Shown here: piece after piece, positions 6,133 to 10,779 of the stretch
Layout: every line of letters begins with the position of its first letter
How positions within the stretch are numbered: position 1 is the first letter of the stretch
NCBI GenBank assembly: GCA_030041195.1
Contig: JASHOI010000196.1
Span: 1 to 10,779 of the forward strand
DNA from: Streptosporangiaceae bacterium
GTDB taxonomy: Bacteria; Actinomycetota; Actinomycetes; Streptosporangiales; Streptosporangiaceae
Reading direction: 5' to 3'
Length of the DNA stretch: 10,779 bases
Program-made: the position numbers and the translations under genes
The notes under the pieces: model-generated
The model's database searches: none
What the model was told of the DNA's origin: nothing
What the model saw: the letters and a program-made list of their open reading frames with translations, nothing else

Positions 6133-6170
6133 CGAGCGCACACGGGAGGACTCGGTGGGCACGACACCAT
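6129..6170 (-). CDS. Possible 13-residue leader peptide ahead of the TetR gene
   Basis: ATG 6170, one base past the first operator, opens a frame reading MVSCPPSPPVCAR whose TGA overlaps the TetR ATG as ATGA. That junction could deliver ribosomes to a TetR start that lacks its own binding site. The peptide is rich in Pro and has two Cys. There is no ribosome-binding site for the leader, so it would have to be leaderless or be chance. Confidence 0.17.
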   Translation of the reverse strand: MVSCPPSPPVCAR

Positions 6171-6171
6171 T

Positions 6172-6191
6172 GTTGCACACAAGTGTGCAAC
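6172..6191. promoter_or_regulatory. TetR operator 1 (perfect 9-bp arms, 2-bp spacer)
   Basis: GTTGCACACAAGTGTGCAAC is a perfect inverted repeat with arms GTTGCACAC and GTGTGCAAC around AA, the size and symmetry of a TetR-family site. It lies in the TetR/epoxide-hydrolase intergenic region and covers the candidate -35 (TTGCAC, 6174-6179) of the epoxide-hydrolase promoter. Confidence 0.8.
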
Positions 6192-6201
6192 GAAGTAGAC
6201 T
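6174..6201 (+). promoter_or_regulatory. Candidate promoter for the epoxide hydrolase gene
   Basis: TTGCAC (6174-6179) and TAGACT (6196-6201, fitting the actinobacterial TANNNT -10) are separated by 16 bp. Transcription would start near 6208 and give a leader of about 55 bases. The two operators overlap the hexamers, as expected for a repressed promoter. Confidence 0.5.
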
Positions 6202-6218
6202 GCACACCAGTGTGCAAC
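6199..6218. promoter_or_regulatory. TetR operator 2 (near copy of operator 1)
   Basis: ACTGCACACCAGTGTGCAAC differs from operator 1 at three of 20 positions and keeps 7-bp arms, TGCACAC and GTGTGCA. Its centre is 27 bp from that of operator 1, and AGTGTGCAACG is exactly repeated at 6182-6192 and 6209-6219. It overlaps the end of the candidate -10, so a bound dimer would block both promoter elements. Confidence 0.75.
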
Positions 6219-6264
6219 GGAGAGTTGCGCTGTGCTTCGAAGCCCAGGAGAAGAGAAGAACGCA

Positions 6265-7428
6265 ATGACCGCACCGACGCCGCCGACCCCGGCCCTCGTC
6301 CGCCCGTTCACCGTCTCGATCTCGGATTCGGAGATCGACGACGTGAAGCAGCGACTGGCCAGAACCCGGTGGCCGGATCCGGAAACGGTGGGCGACTGGT
6401 CGCAAGGGGTTCGCGTAGAGAACGCCAGATCTCTGGTCGGCTACTGGGAGCGCGGCTACGACTGGCGGCGCTTCGAGTCCGGGCTCAATCGCTTCCCCCA
6501 GTTCCTGACCGAGATTGATGGGCTGGACATCCACTTCATCCACGTCAGGTCCTCCAATCCCAACGCGATGCCGCTGATACTCACGCACGGATGGCCGGGC
6601 TCGATCGTCGAGTTCCTGAAGCTGATCGGCCCGCTGACCGATCCGGTTTCGTTCGGAGGAGACGCCGCCGACTCATTCGACGTCGTCGTCCCGTCGCTCC
6701 CCGGGTTCGGGTTCTCCGGCAAGCCCACGGAGACCGGGTGGACGGTATCGCGCATCGCAAGCGCGTGGGTGGAGCTGATGAAGCGTCTCGGCTACTCGAG
6801 ATGGGCCGCGCAAGGCGGCGACTGGGGTGCCGTCGTCACCACCGCCCTCGGGGCCATGCAACCTGAGGGGCTTCTCGGAATTCATCTGAACACCCAGTAC
6901 GCCTTTCCCGCACAGATACCCGAGACCTTGTCGCCCGAAGAGCGCTACGCCGTGGAGACCCTCGCCCTCTACACCGGCGATCTCGGTGGGGCGAACCACC
7001 TCCAGGGCACGAAGCCGGAGACTGTCGGATTCGCCCTGGCGGACTCTCCCGCTGGTCAGGCAGCCTGGATCTACGACAAGTTCCAGTCCAAGACCGACAA
7101 CCACGGGCTCGCCGAGGACGCCCTCAGCACGGACGACATGCTCGACGCGATATCCCTCTACTGGTTCACCAACAGCGCAGCCTCGTCCGGCCGCATCTAC
7201 TGGGAGAACAAGTCGGCCACTTTCGCCGGCCCGAAGCTGACGCTTCCGGTCGCGGTGACCGTCTTCCCGAAGGACATCCCACGCCTGCCACGAAGCTGGA
7301 TCGAAGACACTTACAGCAATCTGATCCACTACGGCGAGGCCGACAAGGGCGGGCACTTCGCGGCCTTGGAACAGCCGAAGATCCTGGTCAGCGAAATCCG
7401 CACCGGCCTGCGCACCCTTCGTTCCTGA
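6265..7428 (+). CDS. Epoxide hydrolase, EHN-domain (microsomal-type) family
   Basis: A 387-residue cytosolic enzyme predicted to add water to epoxides through an alkyl-enzyme ester. The N-terminal EHN domain is clear (VRPFTVSISDSEIDDVKQRL, 12-31, with TRWPDPE at 34-40). It is followed by the alpha/beta core: H108-G-W-P-G-S113 (oxyanion region), the G-G-D186-W-G elbow carrying the nucleophilic Asp, tyrosines in the cap (Y299-W-F and Y312-W) that would polarise the epoxide, and the general base His364 in G-G-H-F-A-A-L-E. Asp337 (FPKD) sits where the charge-relay acid of mammalian microsomal epoxide hydrolase is found. The ATG at 6265 is chosen because it starts the domain; a purine-rich AGGAGAAGAGAAG lies just upstream. 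The set of catalytic residues is complete. It is divergent from the TetR gene and is the likely main target of that repressor. Natural substrate unknown. Confidence 0.95.
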   Translation: MTAPTPPTPALVRPFTVSISDSEIDDVKQRLARTRWPDPETVGDWSQGVRVENARSLVGYWERGYDWRRFESGLNRFPQFLTEIDGLDIHFIHVRSSNPNAMPLILTHGWPGSIVEFLKLIGPLTDPVSFGGDAADSFDVVVPSLPGFGFSGKPTETGWTVSRIASAWVELMKRLGYSRWAAQGGDWGAVVTTALGAMQPEGLLGIHLNTQYAFPAQIPETLSPEERYAVETLALYTGDLGGANHLQGTKPETVGFALADSPAGQAAWIYDKFQSKTDNHGLAEDALSTDDMLDAISLYWFTNSAASSGRIYWENKSATFAGPKLTLPVAVTVFPKDIPRLPRSWIEDTYSNLIHYGEADKGGHFAALEQPKILVSEIRTGLRTLRS

Positions 7429-7504
7429 CGCCAACACGGGACCTCAGGAGCGCACGCGTATCACTCGGGCTTCACTGAATCGGCCAAAGGCGCTGGGAGT
7501 GCAG

Positions 7505-7524
7505 CACGCCTTACCAAAGGCGTG
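7505..7524. terminator. Perfect 8-bp hairpin between convergent genes
   Basis: CACGCCTT (7505-7512) and AAGGCGTG (7517-7524) pair exactly around an ACCA loop, in the 114-bp gap between the 3' ends of the epoxide hydrolase and sigma-factor genes. There is no T run on either side. Position and symmetry suggest a two-way terminator. Nothing else was seen in 7429-7542. Confidence 0.6.
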
Positions 7525-7542
7525 ACGCCGGAGTGGGGTTGG

Positions 7543-8529
7543 TCAGCCTCTCGGCAGCGTGCGGGGAAACCCGAAGCGGGCGAGCAGCCCCGGGCTTCCG
7601 AAGCGGGTAAGTGCGTGGATCTGGTTGCCGCGCAGCGTGAGCACGATGAGACCGCTGGCACGCCAGATCGGCGCGCGAGGGTCGGGGAGGTAGAGGACGA
7701 GGGCGGGCTGGCCGTTCGCCCGGGTTGGGAGGAATTTGAGGTCCTGGCCGACGTGGGATTGCAGGAGGAATCCGGCGATCGACTCGGGTCCCCGGTGCTC
7801 GGCGGGTTCGGGTGGCATGGTGAGCCTGGCGTCGTCGGTCAGGAGGTCCACCAGCTCGTCTAGGTCGAAGCGCTCGAACGCGCTGACGAACCGGTCCACG
7901 ATGGCGGCCTCTGCGGGGGACTTGGGGACCGGCACGTCGTGCGGGTCCTGGTCGGGGCGCAGGCCGGCCCGGGCCCGGATGAGCGCGCTGTTGACGGCGG
8001 CTTGAGTGGTGCCGAGGATCCCGGCGGCCTCGGCCGCCGGGAAGCCGAGCACGTCCCGGAGTACGAGGACCGCCCGTTGCTGGGGCGGCAGGTGCTGCAG
8101 GCCGGCTACGAACGACAGGGCGATCGATTCCCGTGCGTCGTACCGGGCTTCGGGGCCGGGGGTCAGGTCGCCCGGATCCTCGGGATAGGGCTCGATCCAC
8201 CACGGCTCGCTGGACCGTGCCGACCCGGTCCGCTCCGCGCCCTGATCGGGCAGGCCGGCCGGATGTGGGCGGCGGGATTCGCCGCGCAGGTAGTTGAGGC
8301 AGCGGTTCGTGGCGATCCGGTACAGCCAGGCCCGCAGCGACCGGCCGTCGAACCGGCCGATCGAACGCCAAGCGGCCAACAGAGCCTCCTGAAGCACGTC
8401 CTCGGCGTCCTGGACCGATCCGAGAATCCGGTAACAGTGCGCCTGCAGCTCGCGGCGGTAGGGATCGATGAGCTCGCCGAAGGCCTCACCGTCGCCGGCC
8501 TGGGCGCGGGCGAGGACCGCCTCAGTCAT
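7543..8529 (-). CDS. ECF sigma factor with C-terminal SnoaL-like domain
   Basis: A 328-residue extracytoplasmic-function sigma factor that would direct RNA polymerase to a small set of promoters. Region 2 lies at about 7-82 (AFGELIDPYRRELQAHCYRI, then DAEDVLQEALLAAWR and LRAWLYRIATNRCLNYLRG). A Pro/Glu-rich linker follows (86-135, with EPWWIEPYPEDPGD). Region 4 is at about 137-190 (ALSFVAGLQHLPPQQRAVL and AAEAAGILGTTQAAVNSAL), and a SnoaL/NTF2-like domain at about 206-318. This layout and the WIEPYP linker match the TIGR02960/SigG-like group as I recall it, in which the tail, rather than a separate anti-sigma factor, is thought to tune activity. No anti-sigma gene is adjacent. The ATG at 8529 has AGGACAGG seven bases upstream; a frame continuing to 8691 has no domain content. 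It is divergent from the transporter gene. Confidence 0.93.
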   Translation of the reverse strand: MTEAVLARAQAGDGEAFGELIDPYRRELQAHCYRILGSVQDAEDVLQEALLAAWRSIGRFDGRSLRAWLYRIATNRCLNYLRGESRRPHPAGLPDQGAERTGSARSSEPWWIEPYPEDPGDLTPGPEARYDARESIALSFVAGLQHLPPQQRAVLVLRDVLGFPAAEAAGILGTTQAAVNSALIRARAGLRPDQDPHDVPVPKSPAEAAIVDRFVSAFERFDLDELVDLLTDDARLTMPPEPAEHRGPESIAGFLLQSHVGQDLKFLPTRANGQPALVLYLPDPRAPIWRASGLIVLTLRGNQIHALTRFGSPGLLARFGFPRTLPRG

Positions 8530-8674
8530 GACGGGACCTGTCCTTTCACGTGGCCACCTGGATAGCGCTTCCTGAAAGTGCAACACCGGCGGCGACGCGG
8601 ATTCATCGGCGAATCGCCGGGGCGGCCGGTGCTTCAACTGCTGAGGACCTGGCCAGTAAACACAGGAGGCACAG
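8530..8674. promoter_or_regulatory. Divergent promoter region of the sigma-factor and transporter genes
   Basis: These 145 bp separate the two start codons. Symmetric elements are GGATAGCGCTTCC (8560-8572, an imperfect palindrome on AGCGCT) and CGGCGAATCGCCG (8607-8619, six-base arms around a central A). On the minus strand GGAA(8-base)-type spacing does not give a clear ECF -35/-10 pair. On the plus strand TTCAAC (8633-8638) and TAAACA (8657-8662) are 18 bp apart but would start transcription inside the Shine-Dalgarno sequence. Promoters must be here, but I cannot place them with confidence. Confidence 0.4.
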
Positions 8675-10174
8675 GTGAGGTCAGCAGACATCAGGAACGA
8701 CGCCGGCGGCAGGGATCCCGCGGTGCCTGGCGTGGTGCGCCGGTGGCGGGCGTTTTCGCTGCTTGCCGTGGCTTACTTCATGACAGCGGTTGACCTGCTG
8801 ATCGTCAACGTCGCGCTGCCCACGATCGGCGCCAGGCTGCATTTCCCCGAGCCGGACCTGCAGTGGGTGGTGACCGCGTACACGCTCACCTTCGGCGGGT
8901 TCTTGCTGCTCGGCGGCCGGGCCGCCGACCTGCTCGGCCGCAGGCGCACGTTCATGGCCGGGCTGGCGCTGTTCACCGCTGCCTCGCTCGCCTGCGCGCT
9001 GGCCACCAGCGACACGTTCCTGATCATCATGCGCGGCATCCAGGGCCTGGGCGCCGCCATGGTCCTGCCCGCCGCACTGTCGATCGTGATGAACATGTTC
9101 ACCGAGGGCGCCGAGCGCAACAAGGCGCTCGGGCTCTGGGGCGCCATCGGCGCCAGCGGGGCGACCGTGGGCGTGCTGGCCGGCGGCGCGCTCACCCGTT
9201 ACGCCGGCTGGCCCTATATCTTCTACCTGAACGTCGCCATTGGCGGCGCCGCGATGCTGCTGGCCCGGCGCATCTTGCCGGAAAGCAGGCTGCACGGCGC
9301 ACGCCGCCGCTACGACCCGCTCGGCGCCATCACCGTGACCGGCTCCCTGGTACTGCTGGTCTACGCGACCTCGCAGGCGCCGGCCGCCGGGTGGACAGCC
9401 GCCCGGACCCTGGCCATGCTGACGGCGGCAGCGGCCCTGCTGGCCGCGTTCGTGGTCATCGAGGCCAGTGCGGAGGCGCCGCTGCTGCCCCTGCGGCTGT
9501 TCCGGCTGAGGACCCTCGCCGGGTCCAACGCGGTCGGCTTCCTGCTCGGAGCCAGCTTCTACGGCTACATCTTCATCGGCACCCTGTACATGCAGCAGGT
9601 GCTCGGATACTCCGCGATGAAGACCGGCCTCGCCTGGCTGGCCGTCGCCCTGACCGGGGTGGCGCTCGCCGGGCCGGCGCAGATGCTCGTCACCCGCGTG
9701 TCAGCCAAACTGGTGATGGCGGCCGGGATGACCCTGACCGGGGCCGGGATCTTGTGGGCAACCCAGGCGCCCGCCCACGCGAGCTTCTGGGCGAACCTGG
9801 CCGGCCCCTTCTTCCTGACCGGCACCGTCACCTGGGTGTTCATCCCGGTATCGATCGGAGCCCTCGCTGGCGTCACCGAGCGCGACGCGGGGGTCGCCGC
9901 CGGGCTTATCGACTCATCCCAGCAGCTCGGCGGCGCGATCGGGATAGCCGTCGCGTCCACCGTAGCGGTCGCACGCTCCGGCGTCCTGCTCGGCCAGGGC
10001 CACACCATCGCGGACGCGCTCACCAGCGGATTCCATTCTGCATTGTGGGTCTGCGGGCTCGTCGGCCTGACCGCCGTCCCCGTCGCGTTCCTCCTCGTCC
10101 GGCGCACCGAAATCGCCCAGGCCGCCGCGGCAGCAACGCAACGGAAGGCCCCGGCACCCACGCCCGCCGACTGA
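8675..10174 (+). CDS. MFS drug/metabolite exporter, DHA2 (14-helix) family
   Basis: A 499-residue integral membrane transporter, expected to swap protons for hydrophobic drugs or metabolites. The start is GTG 8675 with an ideal AGGAGG at 8664-8669. A cytoplasmic N-terminal tail of about 25 residues precedes the first helix (SLLAVAYFMTAVDLLIVNVA). Family motifs: D40-LLIVNVALP49 (motif D1), G81-R-A-A-D-L-L-G-R-R-R91 (motif A), R120-G-I-Q-G-L-G126 (motif B), and G156-A-I-G-A-S-G-A-T-V-G-V-L-A-G-G171 in the motif C position. Hydrophobic segments continue to about residue 475, as expected for roughly fourteen helices. The Pro of classical motif C (GPxxGG) is Val-Leu here. Substrate unknown; actinobacterial relatives often export antibiotics. 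It is followed after 49 bp by the oxidoreductase, probably in one operon, and is divergent from the sigma-factor gene. Confidence 0.95.
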   Translation: MRSADIRNDAGGRDPAVPGVVRRWRAFSLLAVAYFMTAVDLLIVNVALPTIGARLHFPEPDLQWVVTAYTLTFGGFLLLGGRAADLLGRRRTFMAGLALFTAASLACALATSDTFLIIMRGIQGLGAAMVLPAALSIVMNMFTEGAERNKALGLWGAIGASGATVGVLAGGALTRYAGWPYIFYLNVAIGGAAMLLARRILPESRLHGARRRYDPLGAITVTGSLVLLVYATSQAPAAGWTAARTLAMLTAAAALLAAFVVIEASAEAPLLPLRLFRLRTLAGSNAVGFLLGASFYGYIFIGTLYMQQVLGYSAMKTGLAWLAVALTGVALAGPAQMLVTRVSAKLVMAAGMTLTGAGILWATQAPAHASFWANLAGPFFLTGTVTWVFIPVSIGALAGVTERDAGVAAGLIDSSQQLGGAIGIAVASTVAVARSGVLLGQGHTIADALTSGFHSALWVCGLVGLTAVPVAFLLVRRTEIAQAAAAATQRKAPAPTPAD

Positions 10175-10223
10175 TCACGAGATCAACCGCCGAAAAGAAC
10201 GACAGTGTGAACAAGGGAGAACG

Positions 10224-10779
10224 ATGCAGATCGGAGTCATCGGCGCCACCGGCACCATCGGCAGCCGGGTCGTCAGCGAAGCACTCGGCCGAGGGCATCA
10301 CGTCACGGCGTTCAGCCGCGACGCCTCACAGATTCAGGACAGCCGGGAGAACCTTAGCTGGAAAAGCGTCGATGTCCTGGATGCCGCGGGCATCGCCGCC
10401 GTGCTGCCCGGCCTGGACGTCCTGATCAGCGGATTCGGGCCTGGCAACGGCGCCAAGGACACTGCGGACAGCGTGGCACGCGCCATCGCCGACCCGAGGG
10501 TCTACGCCCGGGCCGCCACGGCCCTGCTGACCGCCCTGGACAGCCACCCCAGAACTCGTCTCATCGTCATCGGCGGCGCCGCGAGCCTTGAGGTCAAACC
10601 CGGGCGGGTGTTCACCGACTCGGGCGAGCTTCTCGATGCGGCGCTCGATCAGTTCGGACTGCCCAGGCAATACGCCGCCGTCATGCGCGGCCACGGGGAC
10701 GCGCTGAACATCCTGCGCACCTCCAACCGGCTGTGGACCTACTTCAGCCCCGCCATCGAAATCGCCCCCGGCGAACGCA
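10224..10779 (+). CDS. NAD(P)-binding oxidoreductase, atypical SDR/NmrA-like (cut by the window end)
   Basis: The first 185 residues of a Rossmann-fold protein that continues past the window. It starts at ATG 10224 with AGGGAG at 10214-10219. The N-terminus MQIGVIGATGTIGSRVV carries the nucleotide-binding loop G7-A-T-G10-T-I-G13, and the basic FSRD segment that follows the second strand suggests a preference for NADPH. Later parts, LIVIGGAASLEV, the conserved-looking TDSGELLDA and LWTYFSPAIEIAPGER, match the biliverdin-reductase-B/YwnB-like branch of atypical short-chain dehydrogenases, which usually lack the YxxxK pair; I see none so far. The substrate cannot be told. The 49-bp spacing to the exporter gene suggests co-transcription. 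Confidence 0.88.
   Translation, partial: MQIGVIGATGTIGSRVVSEALGRGHHVTAFSRDASQIQDSRENLSWKSVDVLDAAGIAAVLPGLDVLISGFGPGNGAKDTADSVARAIADPRVYARAATALLTALDSHPRTRLIVIGGAASLEVKPGRVFTDSGELLDAALDQFGLPRQYAAVMRGHGDALNILRTSNRLWTYFSPAIEIAPGER

Noticed and set aside
6133..6588. A longer TetR reading frame running back over the operators and into the epoxide hydrolase gene
   Set aside because: The extension is antisense to the EHN domain, has no domain of its own and would cross both operators; the TetR fold starts at ATG 6132.
7511..8371. Long minus-strand Arg/Pro-rich frame inside the sigma-factor gene
   Set aside because: Low-complexity shadow of the real gene with no domain.
8530..8691. An N-terminal extension of the sigma factor up to 8691
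   Set aside because: It carries no sigma-factor sequence and crosses the transporter start; ATG 8529 has its own ribosome-binding site and the family begins there.
8863..10425. A 520-residue plus-strand frame overlapping the transporter gene
   Set aside because: It is very rich in Arg, Pro and His, has no domain, and lies out of frame inside a clear MFS gene; an effect of high GC.

Overview
The window is high-GC DNA with GTG as well as ATG starts and strong G/C bias at third codon positions in the clear genes. It also carries typical actinomycete families: a cytosolic helical-backbone metal receptor, an EHN-type epoxide hydrolase, an ECF sigma factor with a SnoaL-like tail, a DHA2-type exporter and a Tat-exported hydrolase. 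I read it as a chromosomal piece of a soil-type Actinomycetota; the genus cannot be named from sequence alone. There is no rRNA, tRNA, CRISPR array or intact insertion sequence.

Left part (1-3575): the possible tail of an upstream gene, a doubtful small ORF, and a GNAT acetyltransferase (331-810, +). Facing it is a peptide deformylase (899-1453, -). Behind the deformylase start lies a minus-strand stretch that reads like the first helices of a Fur-family metalloregulator and then breaks down (1444-1643). Next come a signal-less BtuF-like metal/corrinoid receptor (1812-2588, +) and a DUF6925-like protein (2529-3575, -), whose 3' ends overlap by 60 bp.

Middle (3576-7428): between the DUF6925-like gene and a hydrolase is a 483-bp gap that looks empty at first sight. 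It holds three short minus-strand reading frames that overlap end to start, either a mini-operon of tiny proteins or a frameshifted gene relic. Then comes a TetR-centred divergon. The TetR gene (5563-6132, -) is followed on its own strand by a Tat/lipoprotein-type alpha/beta hydrolase (4059-5501, -), and an epoxide hydrolase (6265-7428, +) is transcribed the other way. The 132-bp gap between TetR and the epoxide hydrolase holds two near-identical palindromes 27 bp apart. They overlap a recognisable promoter and are almost certainly the operators. The unit looks like a ligand-inducible module with one intracellular and one exported hydrolase.

Right part (7429-10779): after a hairpin shared by convergent genes comes an ECF sigma factor with a SnoaL-like C-terminal domain (7543-8529, -). 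Divergent from it are a DHA2-family MFS transporter (8675-10174, +) and an NAD(P)-binding oxidoreductase that runs off the window (10224 onward, +). The last two are probably one transcript, and the sigma factor is a candidate regulator of both.

The items I would follow up first are the twin operators, the overlapping micro-ORFs at 3604-4008, and the Fur-like relic between the deformylase and the metal receptor. I did not find a convincing new multi-gene system; most genes here belong to known families.
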